62,833 nt of DNA, taken from Flavobacterium laiguense. GTDB taxonomy: Bacteria; Bacteroidota; Bacteroidia; Flavobacteriales; Flavobacteriaceae. The position numbers were made by a program, and so were the translations under genes. The stretch covers positions 1 to 62,833 of the forward strand of contig NZ_QCZH01000022.1 of assembly GCF_003097655.1 (NCBI RefSeq). The letters run 5' to 3'. Shown here in pieces: positions 23,731 to 34,263 of this stretch. Numbering within the stretch: position 1 is the stretch's first letter; each line of letters begins with the position of its first letter. The notes under the pieces are model-generated. The model was not told the origin of the DNA. It ran no database searches and saw nothing but the letters and a program-made list of their open reading frames with translations.

Positions 23731-25662
23731 ATGAAATATTTTTCAGTATTATTTTGCTTCTTTTTTTTAACCTCTATATCTATTTTTGCCCAAGATAAGA
23801 TTGATAAATATGTCGTAAGTAAAGGAGAAACGATTAATCAAATTGCCCAGAAATTTAAAATCACTCCATTCGATATTTATAAACTCAATCCAGATGCTCA
23901 AAGCGGTTTGAAACCCAATAGTGTTTTGCTGATTCCTAAAAGTACTGGCAAAAGTAATGGGCCCTCATCAAAAACTACAAAAGGACAGGCTACAAAGCAT
24001 GAAGTAATAGCGAAGGAAACTTTGTTTGGTATTGAAAAAAAATACGACGTAACTGATGAAGCTTTGAAAAAAGCCAATCCAGATCTTGAAAAATACGGGT
24101 TGAAAGTAGGTCAAATTTTGAATATACCTTCAAAAAGTAGTGCTAAAGCTGTGGTTGTGAAGAAGGATGTCGTAGTTTATCATACAGTGCTCCCAAAGGA
24201 AACTAAGTATTCAATAGCCAAAAAGTATGACATGACTATTGAAGAATTAGAAAAAAGAAATCCCGAAATAGTTGCTAATTTACCTATTGGATATGAATTA
24301 TTGATAAAAGGGAATAGACCTAAAGCTGTTGCTAAAGTTGCCGCTGCCGAAACAAAAGTGGAAAGCAGTAAACCTATTACACCGAAAGTTGCAAAAGAAA
24401 TAGTGTATGTTGACTATACCGTAAAAGCAAAAGAGACTTTTTATAGTTTGTCTAAAATGTTTGGATTGGCTCAGCAACAATTAGTCGAATTGAATCCGGC
24501 TTTGTCTGGAGGAGTTGTTGAAGGTATGGTGTTGAAAGTGCCATCAAAATCAAATCAAATTGTTTCGAATTCGGTTAAGCAAAAAGTTGTTTTGTCTCAA
24601 AAAAACAGCCAAGAAAAAAAGACTTTAGTGTTGTTGTTGCCTTTTAATGTTACCAAAAATGAGCCAGATATGGTAAATCAATTAAAGAATGATAAATTCC
24701 TTAATATGACATTAGATTTTTATTCGGGAGCTTTGGTGGCTATTGATTCGGCTAAACAAATGGGGCTTTCTGTGGATGTTAAAATTTTCGATTCTAATGA
24801 AACGAAAACGACTTCTAATGTTGAAGCTGTTTTTGCAGCAAATCATTTAGAAAATGCAGACGCTGTTGTAGGGCCGTTTTACCAAAGCAATGTGGAGAAA
24901 ACAGCTGGTTTGTTTGCTCAAAATAATGTTCCTGTAATTTCTCCATTATCAAAAGATGGTGGAAATCCTTTTGAGAATTTATACCAATCTATTGTTGCTG
25001 CTCCGGTTTTAAAAGCTGCAATGTTCGATTTTATGAATGCCAAACAAGGAAATGTAATTGCGGTAATTGATAAGAAAAAAGAAACCATTAGAAAATACAT
25101 TTCAGAAAATCAAAAAGAAGTTAAAATCGCTCCGTTGACCGAAACGGGGGGGGTGAATATTGAAGGATTTAAAAAACTATTGGTAAAGGGTAAGATGAAC
25201 TACGTTATTTTAGAAACCGCTAATACGGGCATGATAAAATATACGATGAATACAATGTTGGCTGTTATGGCTAATTATCAGGTGCAGTTGGTTATTTTAG
25301 AACCCAATGAAACTTTGGATACGGATGAAATCAGTTTTGAGAATTTAATGAAGTTGCATTTAATGTACCCTTCGCCAACTAGAGAAAATATGTCTCCGGA
25401 AGCGCAAATTTTCATGAAGAATTATAGAGCTAAGAATAAAGTGAATCCTAGTGCCTTTGCTATTCGTGGGTTTGATATTACTTTTGATACCATGATGCGC
25501 TTGTCTCAGGATAAAACCTATCAAGAAACGGCCGAAACGATGATCACCGAACAGGTAGAAAATAAGTTTGAATATCGTAAAAAAGAAGAAGGTGGTTATG
25601 CCAATAACGGAACCTATATTTTGTATTATGATACCGATATGACTATTAAAGAAGCGAAGTAG
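23731..25662 (+). CDS. Secreted LysM protein with a type 1 periplasmic-binding (LpoA-like) domain
   Basis: 643 residues, signal peptide ending IFAQ. Four LysM-like repeats at roughly 24-70, 88-135, 148-195 and 228-275 (YVVSKGETINQIAQKF, VYHTVLPKETKYSIAKKY). Residues 300-625 resemble a type 1 periplasmic-binding fold (TLVLLLPFNVTKNE, FYSGALVAIDSAKQMGLSV, ADAVVGPFYQSNVEKTAG, VPVISPLSKDGGNP). This layout recalls LpoA/LppC, lipoproteins that activate penicillin-binding proteins, but with LysM anchors in place of TPRs. That role is inference. It is the tandem paralog of the preceding gene over the LysM half only. Confidence 0.85.
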   Translation: MKYFSVLFCFFFLTSISIFAQDKIDKYVVSKGETINQIAQKFKITPFDIYKLNPDAQSGLKPNSVLLIPKSTGKSNGPSSKTTKGQATKHEVIAKETLFGIEKKYDVTDEALKKANPDLEKYGLKVGQILNIPSKSSAKAVVVKKDVVVYHTVLPKETKYSIAKKYDMTIEELEKRNPEIVANLPIGYELLIKGNRPKAVAKVAAAETKVESSKPITPKVAKEIVYVDYTVKAKETFYSLSKMFGLAQQQLVELNPALSGGVVEGMVLKVPSKSNQIVSNSVKQKVVLSQKNSQEKKTLVLLLPFNVTKNEPDMVNQLKNDKFLNMTLDFYSGALVAIDSAKQMGLSVDVKIFDSNETKTTSNVEAVFAANHLENADAVVGPFYQSNVEKTAGLFAQNNVPVISPLSKDGGNPFENLYQSIVAAPVLKAAMFDFMNAKQGNVIAVIDKKKETIRKYISENQKEVKIAPLTETGGVNIEGFKKLLVKGKMNYVILETANTGMIKYTMNTMLAVMANYQVQLVILEPNETLDTDEISFENLMKLHLMYPSPTRENMSPEAQIFMKNYRAKNKVNPSAFAIRGFDITFDTMMRLSQDKTYQETAETMITEQVENKFEYRKKEEGGYANNGTYILYYDTDMTIKEAK

Positions 25663-25697
25663 GAAGACAGTTTTCTGTTGTCGGTTATCAGTTTTTA

Positions 25698-25739
25698 GAA
25701 AACAGAAAACAGAAAACTCATAACCCATAACCCATAACT
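25698..25739 (+). repeat. Two adjoining period-7 arrays
   Basis: Three GAAAACA-type units (25698-25718) followed without a gap by three CATAACC-type units (25719-25739): a phase-keeping switch of unit sequence in a 7-base frame. The array ends 10 bases before the start codon of the OsmC gene. On the left, CAGTTTTCTGT and TATCAGTTTTTAG give partial inverted arms. Confidence 0.85.
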
Positions 25740-25749
25740 CAAAAAAATA

Positions 25750-26151
25750 ATGACATCAAAAGTAACTTATTTAGGAGATTTAAGAACTTCATCGATACAC
25801 TTACAATCGGGTAGTGAAATTATATCGGATGCTCCAGTAGATAATAACGGAAAAGGAGAAGCTTTCTCTCCAACAGATACAGTTGCCAATGCTTTGGCTA
25901 GTTGTATGATGACCGTAATGGGAATAAAAGCAAGGGATATGAGTGTTGATTTGAAAGGTTCAACAGCTGCAGTGACTAAAATCATGAATGCTGAGCCAAG
26001 ACGCATCGGTGCTATTGAAATCGTTTTTGACATGCAGGGCGTTTCAGAGTCAAAAGATAGAACTATTCTAGAAAGAGTTTCAATGACCTGTCCAGTTTTC
26101 TTGAGTTTGAATGCTGATATTGAGAAGAGGATTACTTTTAATTGGAAGTAG
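25750..26151 (+). CDS. OsmC family protein
   Basis: 133 residues of the OsmC/Ohr fold, thiol-dependent peroxidases or related redox proteins of the cytoplasm. The two signature cysteines are present: Cys52 in ALASCMMTVMG and Cys114 in SMTCPVFLSL. The region around FSPTDTVANALAS is typical of the OsmC/YhfA side more than of Ohr. No promoter motif is visible in the repeat-filled upstream gap, so it may be read through from the LysM gene. Confidence 0.88.
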   Translation: MTSKVTYLGDLRTSSIHLQSGSEIISDAPVDNNGKGEAFSPTDTVANALASCMMTVMGIKARDMSVDLKGSTAAVTKIMNAEPRRIGAIEIVFDMQGVSESKDRTILERVSMTCPVFLSLNADIEKRITFNWK

Positions 26152-26160
26152 TATTTAGTA

Positions 26161-26190
26161 TTCAGTGATCAGTTTTTCAGTGATCAGTTT
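26161..26190 (+). repeat. Two perfect 15-bp direct repeats
   Basis: TTCAGTGATCAGTTT occurs twice in tandem (26161-26175, 26176-26190), right after the OsmC stop. Within it the heptads AGTATTC and AGTGATC keep the 7-base rhythm. It matches, in opposite orientation, the array at 12191-12227. Confidence 0.9.
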
Positions 26191-26223
26191 AAAAAGAATC
26201 ATAAAACCCACAACCTCATAACT

Positions 26224-26454
26224 TTGGATCAAAACCAAAAACAACTTATAAAACTAGCACACACCAAAATGCCCTTTGGCAAATATGAAGGTTGGTTTCT
26301 TATTGATATTCCGGAATATTATATTGTTTGGTACAGTAATAAAGGTTTTCCGAAAGGAGAATTGGGTGAACAATTGAAATTAATTTACGAGTTAAAACTC
26401 AACGGACTCGAGGAATTAATTCGAAATATAAAGAAGAACTATCCAAAACCCTAA
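26224..26454 (+). CDS. DUF3820 family small protein
   Basis: 76 residues if the TTG at 26224 is the start, giving MDQNQKQLIKLAHTKMPFG; the next in-frame ATG (26269, MPFGKYEG) would lose the conserved-looking first helix, so TTG is preferred. MPFGKYEGWFLIDIPEYY and WYSNKGFPKGELG are the DUF3820 signature. The function is unknown; it is cytoplasmic. It sits between two repeat arrays and upstream of pyrG. Confidence 0.8.
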   Translation: MDQNQKQLIKLAHTKMPFGKYEGWFLIDIPEYYIVWYSNKGFPKGELGEQLKLIYELKLNGLEELIRNIKKNYPKP

Positions 26455-26458
26455 AAAA

Positions 26459-26570
26459 GATTTTTGATTGCAGAATGATGATTTTAGATTGCAGAAGTGT
26501 AAATTGAATTTAGGATGTTTTTTTAACATCAGAAATCAAAAAAAGCGTTAATCAAAAATCATTAATCGGT
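26459..26570 (+). repeat. Period-7 array with inverted second half
   Basis: Six heptads at 26459-26500: GATTTTT, GATTGCA, GAATGAT, GATTTTA, GATTGCA, GAAGTGT, all starting GA. At 26534-26570 the complementary series follows (AATCAAA, then AATCAAA, AATCATT, AATCGGT). AATC is the reverse complement of GATT, so the two halves can pair. Everything between the DUF3820 stop and the pyrG promoter is this element. Confidence 0.8.
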
Positions 26571-26576
26571 GATTAA

Positions 26577-28256
<1,680 letters not shown>

Positions 28257-28362
28257 AATTTTATAATTAAGTTTTCTAGACAGTTATAAGGGGCAAAATG
28301 TAACATTATAGCGGTTTTGATGACTAACAAAATCGGATTCTAATTCATCTCAATTTTGGGAT

Positions 28363-28370
28363 TAAATTTG
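28363..28370 (+). promoter_or_regulatory. -7 promoter motif for yidC
   Basis: TAAATTTG, 26 bases before the yidC ATG; no clear -33 box. Confidence 0.5.
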
Positions 28371-28396
28371 AAAGACGAAAAACAACAATAAATAAA

Positions 28397-30298
28397 ATGG
28401 AAGAAAAAAAATTAGACCTTAATTCGATTATAGGTTTTGTATTGATTTTTGGTATTTTGATTTGGATTATGTACCAAAACAAACCTTCAGAAGCAACTAT
28501 TGCTGCGGATAAGGCTAAAAAAGAATTGGTTGCAAAAGAAGCTCAAGCCAAAGCGGTTGCGGTAAAAGCGATTGTAGTTCCTACTGCTGTAGTAGCTGGA
28601 GATTCTACACAATTGGTTCAATTGCAAAAGACATTAGGTGGTTTCGCTTATTCTGCGACTTTGCCTTCTGCGAAAAATGATATTACAACAATCGAAAATG
28701 ATTTTGTAGTCTTAAAAATCGCCAATAAAGGTGGGTATATCGTTGAAGCCACTTTGAAAAATTTCAAAAGATTTGAAAAAAATTCTGGGCAATTGGTTTC
28801 TTTAATTAAAGACAACAATGCCAGTTTGAATATTCAATTGCAAACTAATGACAATAGAGTTTTAAATTCAAGAGACTTGTATTTTGAACCGACATTGTCC
28901 AAAGTGGGTGCGGATCAAATACTTTCGATGAGATTGAAAGCTGGAGCCAATGAGTTTCTAGAATACAAATACATTTTGAAACCAAACGATTATATGGTTG
29001 GTTTTGATATTCGCTCTCAAGGTTTGAATAAAGTTTTGAATACAGCTAAACCAGTAGATTTGGTTTGGGATATGAAAGCGTACAGAAACGAGAAGAGTAT
29101 TTCTTATGAAAATAGATATGCCGAATTGCGTTTTCAATATGAAGAAGGTAAGCACGATTATGTAGGTGCAGGGACTAATGATGAAGAAACTCCTGTGAAA
29201 GTAGATTACATAGCTTTCAAGCAACATTTCTTTACTTCTATTTTATTGACCAATACGTCATTTGAAAAAGCAAGTTTGAAATCAAATAACTTGGTTTTGG
29301 ATGAAGCAAAGGATACTGTTTTTACCAAAGAATTTAAAGCGACAGTGCCATTGGCGTTTCAAAATGGTGAAATCGATTATAAAATGAGTTGGTATTTTGG
29401 ACCAACGGATTATGCGACTTTGAAAGCGTATGATAAGGATATAGAAAAAATCGTTCCATTGGGTTGGGGAATTTTTGGTTGGATTAATAAATTCATTTTT
29501 ATTCCATTATTTGGATTTTTGAGTTCAACAATTGGAATGTCATTAGGAATCGCCATTATTTTATTTACGATTCTTATTAAAATCGCCATGTCGCCTATTA
29601 CCTATAAATCATTCTTGTCTCAGGCCAAGATGAAAGTATTGCGACCGGATATTACAGAATTGGGTGAGAAATTCAAGAAAGACCCAATGAAGAAACAACA
29701 AGAAACCATGAAGCTGTACAATAAAGCGGGGGTGAATCCTATGGCGGGTTGTATTCCAGCCTTGATTCAGATTCCATTTATGTATGCGTCGTTTCAGTTT
29801 TTTCCATCGGCTTTTGAATTGAGACAAAAAGGATTCCTTTGGGCAGATGATTTGTCTTCATTTGACTCGATTTATCAATTACCGTTTACTATTCCATTGT
29901 ATGGAGATCATATTAGTTTGTTTCCAATTTTGGCAGCAATAGCTATTTTCTTTTATATGAAAATGACTTCTGGTGATCAACAAATGGCGGCTCCTCAACA
30001 AGAAGGAATGCCAGATATGGCCAAAATGATGAAGATGATGATTTATATCTCGCCAATCATGATGTTGGTTTTCTTCAATACGTATGGTGCAGGATTGAGT
30101 TTGTATAACTTTATATCCAACTTAATTACAATCGGAATTATGTTTGTTATCAAGAACTACATTGTAGATTCGGATAAGATTCATGCGCAAATTCAAGAGA
30201 ATAAGTTGAAAGAGCCTAAAAAACCAGGTAAGTTTCAACAAAAATTGCAAGCAGCTATGGAACAAGCCGAAGCTCAAAAAGCTAAGGACAAAAAGTAA
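28397..30298 (+). CDS. yidC: Membrane protein insertase YidC
   Basis: 633-residue inner-membrane insertase acting alone or with SecYEG. A first membrane helix at about 10-26, a large periplasmic beta domain to about residue 345, then the conserved five-helix core from about 365 (GWGIFGWINKFIFIPLFGFLS, KIAMSPITYKSFLSQAKMK, MAGCIPALIQIPFMYASFQF). The cytoplasmic tail is basic and Lys/Glu-rich, which could contact ribosomes. Length and order are typical of Bacteroidota. It follows pyrG, and a terminator closes the unit. Confidence 0.95.
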   Translation: MEEKKLDLNSIIGFVLIFGILIWIMYQNKPSEATIAADKAKKELVAKEAQAKAVAVKAIVVPTAVVAGDSTQLVQLQKTLGGFAYSATLPSAKNDITTIENDFVVLKIANKGGYIVEATLKNFKRFEKNSGQLVSLIKDNNASLNIQLQTNDNRVLNSRDLYFEPTLSKVGADQILSMRLKAGANEFLEYKYILKPNDYMVGFDIRSQGLNKVLNTAKPVDLVWDMKAYRNEKSISYENRYAELRFQYEEGKHDYVGAGTNDEETPVKVDYIAFKQHFFTSILLTNTSFEKASLKSNNLVLDEAKDTVFTKEFKATVPLAFQNGEIDYKMSWYFGPTDYATLKAYDKDIEKIVPLGWGIFGWINKFIFIPLFGFLSSTIGMSLGIAIILFTILIKIAMSPITYKSFLSQAKMKVLRPDITELGEKFKKDPMKKQQETMKLYNKAGVNPMAGCIPALIQIPFMYASFQFFPSAFELRQKGFLWADDLSSFDSIYQLPFTIPLYGDHISLFPILAAIAIFFYMKMTSGDQQMAAPQQEGMPDMAKMMKMMIYISPIMMLVFFNTYGAGLSLYNFISNLITIGIMFVIKNYIVDSDKIHAQIQENKLKEPKKPGKFQQKLQAAMEQAEAQKAKDKK

Positions 30299-30336
30299 TA
30301 GATAAAAAATCTATCGCGCATTGAATAAAATGATTT

Positions 30337-30377
30337 AGCCACGTTTCGATAAATTTCGGTACGTGGCTTTTTTTTTA
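30337..30377 (+). terminator. yidC terminator
   Basis: AGCCACGT (30337-30344) pairs with ACGTGGCT (30361-30368), followed by nine T. Confidence 0.85.
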
Positions 30378-30406
30378 GTTACTTTGAATCACTTAAATAA
30401 AGTTAT

Positions 30407-31123
30407 ATGTTTTATATTTTTAGAATTTTGATGGTTTTTCTTTGTTGTCAAACGGTGTTTTCTCAAACCGATTTTAACGCATTAGATGATAAGGGGAGAA
30501 AGCACGGCGTTTGGAAAGGAGTTTATGAAGGATCGGGCAGACCCAGATACGAAGGTACTTTTGAGCATGGTGTTGAAATAGGTATTTTTAATTTTTTTGA
30601 TGATACCAAAGCCAAATCCATTATTGCAACCAGAGCATTTAATCCCAAAGAAAATTCATGCTATACTATTTTTTATGACCAAAATAAAAATGTAGTTAGC
30701 GAAGGCAAAGAGATTAATAGATTGCATGAGGGACAATGGAAATACTATCATAAAGCATCCAAAGCTATTATGACATTGGAGAACTATAAAAAAGGGAAGT
30801 TGGGAGGAACCCGTACAGTTTATTATCCAAGTGGGAAAGTTGTCGATGAGGTAATTTACAAAAATGGATTAAAAGAAGGTGTCTATAAAAAGTATTCTGA
30901 AAATGGAATTGTTCTAGAAAATAGTTTTTTTAAAAATGGGGAATATGATGGGGAGGCTATCTATAAAGATCCAAATGGTTTAGTTGTTGCCAAAGGAAAA
31001 TTCAAGAATGGTAAAAAAGTAGGGAAGTGGCAGTTTTTTGTCAATGATAAATTATCAAGCGAAGAGGATATGGATAAACCTAAAAAACCGATGCTTAAAA
31101 GAGATAAAGTGAAAATTGATTGA
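30407..31123 (+). CDS. Secreted MORN-like (YwqK family) repeat protein
   Basis: 238 residues, signal peptide ending VFSQ. Repeats of about 22 residues with the pattern G-x-W/Y-x-x-Y (HGVWKGVYEGSGRPRYEGTF, EGQWKYYHK, LGGTRTVYYPSGKVVDEVIY, EGVYKKYSENGIVLENSFF, YDGEAIYKDPNGLVVAKGKF, VGKWQFF) form an extended beta structure. Automated pipelines often label these 'toxin-antitoxin YwqK antitoxin', but nothing here suggests a toxin. Probably an outer-membrane-associated or periplasmic protein. Confidence 0.85.
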   Translation: MFYIFRILMVFLCCQTVFSQTDFNALDDKGRKHGVWKGVYEGSGRPRYEGTFEHGVEIGIFNFFDDTKAKSIIATRAFNPKENSCYTIFYDQNKNVVSEGKEINRLHEGQWKYYHKASKAIMTLENYKKGKLGGTRTVYYPSGKVVDEVIYKNGLKEGVYKKYSENGIVLENSFFKNGEYDGEAIYKDPNGLVVAKGKFKNGKKVGKWQFFVNDKLSSEEDMDKPKKPMLKRDKVKID

Positions 31124-31221
31124 TTTTTCTAATGTAATATTGGGTAAATATGCATTAGTTATATTTATTCCAGTATTGTTTTAGCCAATCTACAAGTAAT
31201 GAGAACTAGGTATATTATTTG

Positions 31222-31229
31222 TACTTTTG
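31222..31229 (+). promoter_or_regulatory. -7 promoter motif for mnmA
   Basis: TACTTTTG, followed by a 38-base AT-rich leader to the ATG at 31268. Confidence 0.6.
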
Positions 31230-31267
31230 CAAAAGATTAAATTATAAATATTCAATTTATCAAACAT

Positions 31268-32455
31268 ATGAAACGTGTAGTTGTAGGTCTTTCTGGTGGT
31301 GTAGATTCGAGTGTTGCTGCTTATTTGTTGCAACAACAAGGATACGAAGTGATAGGACTTTTTATGAAAAATTGGCACGATGATTCGGTGACCATTTCCA
31401 ATGATTGTCCTTGGTTGGAAGACAGTAATGATGCCTTATTGGTTGCCGAAAAACTAGGCTTTCCTTTTCAAACGGTTGATTTAAGTGAAGAATACAAGGA
31501 GAGAATTGTTGATTATATGTTCAACGAATACGAAAAAGGGAGAACTCCAAATCCTGATGTACTTTGTAATCGCGAAATAAAATTTGACGTTTTTATGAAA
31601 ATCGCCTTAAGTCTTGGTGCCGATTATGTGGCTACAGGTCATTATTGCCGAAAAGGGGAAATAGAAGTCAATGGAGAAAAAGTATACCAACTTCTTGGAG
31701 GGGTAGATAATAATAAAGATCAATCTTATTTTTTATGTCAATTATCTCAAGAGCAATTGGCGAAATCGTTGTTCCCAATTGGTGAATTAACCAAACCCGA
31801 AGTGCGTGAAATTGCAGCTCAAATGGAATTGGTTACTGCCGAAAAGAAAGATTCCCAAGGGCTGTGTTTTATTGGAAAAGTGCGTTTACCCGAATTTTTG
31901 CAACAAAAACTGCAACCCAAAGAAGGGGAGATTATTCAAATTGACAAAAACGATCCGGTATATTGTTATGAAATGCAGGCCGAATTGTCACTGGAGGAAC
32001 AATTGTTATATGCTTCAAGAAAAATGCCGTATGCTCCAAAAATGGGGAAGGTAATGGGAAAACATCTAGGAGCGCATTATTTTACGGTTGGTCAAAGAAA
32101 AGGTTTGAATGTAGGAGGAACCACAGATCCTTTATTTGTCATTGCTACCGACGTTGAAACCAATACTATTTATACGGGTTTATCGAGTATGCATCCGGGA
32201 TTGTTCAAAAGCGCCTTGTTTATTGAAAAATCGGAAGTACATTGGATTCGTAGAGATTTGGCTATAGCCAATGGAGAGTCGATGGAGGTTATGGCACGCA
32301 TACGATACAGACAACCATTACAGAAAGCGACTTTGCATCAATATGAAAGCGGAATGTATATTTCGTTCGAAGAACCTCAATCTGCCATTACTGAAGGGCA
32401 ATTTGCTGCTTGGTATCATGGAGACGAGTTGATCGGTTCTGGGGTTATTTCATAG
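31268..32455 (+). CDS. mnmA: tRNA-specific 2-thiouridylase MnmA
   Basis: Thiolates uridine 34 of tRNAs for Lys, Glu and Gln, with ATP activation of the base. 395 residues: PP-loop SGGVDS at residues 9-14, catalytic Cys100 ([12 protein letters not shown]) and persulfide Cys200 (SQGLCFIGK), tRNA-binding middle region with [13 protein letters not shown], and a C-terminal beta barrel with [10 protein letters not shown]. Between residues 215 and 265 there is an insert ([20 protein letters not shown] and following) longer than in E. coli MnmA, which seems usual in Bacteroidota. Confidence 0.95.
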   Translation: MKRVVVGLSGGVDSSVAAYLLQQQGYEVIGLFMKNWHDDSVTISNDCPWLEDSNDALLVAEKLGFPFQTVDLSEEYKERIVDYMFNEYEKGRTPNPDVLCNREIKFDVFMKIALSLGADYVATGHYCRKGEIEVNGEKVYQLLGGVDNNKDQSYFLCQLSQEQLAKSLFPIGELTKPEVREIAAQMELVTAEKKDSQGLCFIGKVRLPEFLQQKLQPKEGEIIQIDKNDPVYCYEMQAELSLEEQLLYASRKMPYAPKMGKVMGKHLGAHYFTVGQRKGLNVGGTTDPLFVIATDVETNTIYTGLSSMHPGLFKSALFIEKSEVHWIRRDLAIANGESMEVMARIRYRQPLQKATLHQYESGMYISFEEPQSAITEGQFAAWYHGDELIGSGVIS

Positions 32456-32484
32456 CTTGTTTAAATAGTAAAAGGTTTGATTTT

Positions 32485-32572
32485 AACCATATAAGCCATA
32501 TACGTTAATGTAAGTCCACACAATTTCAAAAAAGTTGCAAAACTTAAATGAACTTATATGACTTATATGGTT
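32485..32572. repeat. Inverted repeat with two 30-bp arms of the dispersed family
   Basis: Left arm 32485-32514 (starts AACCATATAAGCCATATACG) is complementary to right arm 32543-32572 at 26 of 30 positions. The right arm is identical to 8557-8586. Each arm is itself a tandem of CATATAAG-like units spaced 8-9 bases. It occupies the gap between mnmA and the subtilase. Confidence 0.85.
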
Positions 32573-32620
32573 GATTTTTTTTTATTTTTTCATTATGTTT
32601 TTTTAATAGAATAGAACCCT

Positions 32621-32628
32621 TATTTTTG
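32621..32628 (+). promoter_or_regulatory. -7 promoter motif for the subtilase gene
   Basis: TATTTTTG ends 8 bases before the ATG at 32637, implying a leader of only a few bases. Confidence 0.5.
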
Positions 32629-32636
32629 GACTAAAT

Positions 32637-34250
32637 ATGAAGAAAGCACTGCTAATTATTTTATTGTTCCCCTGTTTTATTGGGTTTTCCCAAGAAGATG
32701 CTTGGGTGTATTTTAATGTCAAAAATAGTTCTCAGTCTTACTTTGACAATCCTTCACTTATGCTTTCCCAAAGAGCTTTGGATAGAAGAACCCAACAAAA
32801 TATTTCTTTGGATTCAAAAGATATTCCTATTGATAAAAGTTTAATTAACCAAGTAAAAGCGGTTTCTGGTATTACTGTTATGGCGCAATCCAAATGGTTG
32901 AATGCCTTGCATATTCGAGGAACTCAATCGGTTATCAATTCCTTAAAATCTTTTGCGTTTGTGGGTAAAGTTGATTTTGCCAATAAAGCACTCAATCAAA
33001 CAGGAAAGAAAGCTTCAGCGGCCAAGATTAAAGCGGTCAATAAGGTTTTGGAAACACAACTGAATTATGCCTATGGTAGTTCGTTAAATCAAATTCAAAT
33101 GCTTAAAGGTGATCTTTTGCACCAGCAAAATTATACCGGTTTCGGAAAAATAATAGCCGTTATGGATGCGGGTTTTCCTGGAGTGAATACGGCGCAACCT
33201 TTTCAACGATTGCAAACTAACAATCAAATATTGGGAGGTTATGATTATGTGAATAGAAATGCCAATTTTTATTCGGGGGATTCACATGGTACTATGGTGT
33301 TGTCGGCTATGGGTGGGTATCAGGAAAATGCCTTGGTGGGAACGGCTCCCGATGCTTCTTATTATTTATTTAGAACAGAAGACGCTGCAACTGAAAACCC
33401 TGTAGAGGAATCCTATTGGGTGGAAGCGGCAGAGAAAGCGGATAGCCTAGGAGTCGATGTAATCAATACATCATTAGGTTATTTTGAATTTGATAATACA
33501 GCATACAATCATACTTATAGTGATATGGATGGTAAAACGGCCTTTATGACTCGTGGTGCCGAAATCGCTTTTAGTCGAGGGATGATAATAGTGGCCTCTG
33601 CAGGAAATAGTGGAGGATCAGCAAATCCGCATATTGCTGTGCCAGCTGATGGGATTTCGGTGCTTGCGATTGGTGCGGTAACTTCAACAAAAACAGTGGC
33701 GAGTTTTAGTTCTATCGGTCCGTCATTTGATGGGCGAGTAAAACCAGATGTTATGGCTCAAGGTCAAGCAGCTGTTTTGGCTAACCCATCTGGAAGTATA
33801 GTAACGGCTAATGGAACTTCCTTTTCTAGTCCGATAATGGCGGGAATGGTGGCGTGTTTGTGGCAAGCGTTTCCCAACAAGACCAATGCAGCAATTAAGG
33901 ATTTAATTGTAAAATCGGCTGATCGATTTATGACTCCAACAACACAATACGGATATGGAATTCCAGATTTTAGTTTGGCTTTGTCCAATGGTTTAGGAGT
34001 GAGTGATTTTTTGAAAACGGATGTCTTTTTATATCCGAATCCAGTAAGTGACTTTAGTACGGTTTCTTTTTCTGAGGATTTTGATATAGGAGTATTTCAG
34101 ATCTATACAATACTTGGACAAAAAATGATGGAACAAACGATCACAAAAACAGCACCAACTATTTCGTTAAAAACATTACAATCTGGCGTTTATATTTATA
34201 AAATGGATTATAATGGAAATACTAAAACAGGGAAACTAATCAAACAATAA
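32637..34250 (+). CDS. Subtilisin-like (S8) serine protease with T9SS sorting domain
   Basis: 537 residues, signal peptide ending GFSQ, pro-region to about 160, then an S8 domain with Asp177 (AVMDAGFPG), His217 (GDSHGTMV), oxyanion Asn324 (SAGNSGG) and Ser395 (NGTSFSSPIMAG). The C-terminus (about 465-537: VFLYPNPVSDF, FQIYTILGQKM, LKTLQSGVYIYKMDYNG, KTGKLIKQ) is a type A sorting domain that sends the protein through the type IX system to the cell surface or medium. All catalytic residues are present, so it should be active. The next gene starts 13 bp later. Confidence 0.93.
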   Translation: MKKALLIILLFPCFIGFSQEDAWVYFNVKNSSQSYFDNPSLMLSQRALDRRTQQNISLDSKDIPIDKSLINQVKAVSGITVMAQSKWLNALHIRGTQSVINSLKSFAFVGKVDFANKALNQTGKKASAAKIKAVNKVLETQLNYAYGSSLNQIQMLKGDLLHQQNYTGFGKIIAVMDAGFPGVNTAQPFQRLQTNNQILGGYDYVNRNANFYSGDSHGTMVLSAMGGYQENALVGTAPDASYYLFRTEDAATENPVEESYWVEAAEKADSLGVDVINTSLGYFEFDNTAYNHTYSDMDGKTAFMTRGAEIAFSRGMIIVASAGNSGGSANPHIAVPADGISVLAIGAVTSTKTVASFSSIGPSFDGRVKPDVMAQGQAAVLANPSGSIVTANGTSFSSPIMAGMVACLWQAFPNKTNAAIKDLIVKSADRFMTPTTQYGYGIPDFSLALSNGLGVSDFLKTDVFLYPNPVSDFSTVSFSEDFDIGVFQIYTILGQKMMEQTITKTAPTISLKTLQSGVYIYKMDYNGNTKTGKLIKQ

Positions 34251-34263
34251 ACTCGATTTTTAT

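Noticed and set aside
30407..31123. Antitoxin of a YwqK toxin-antitoxin pair
   Set aside because: The label comes from automated naming; the protein is a secreted MORN-like repeat protein and no toxin lies next to it.
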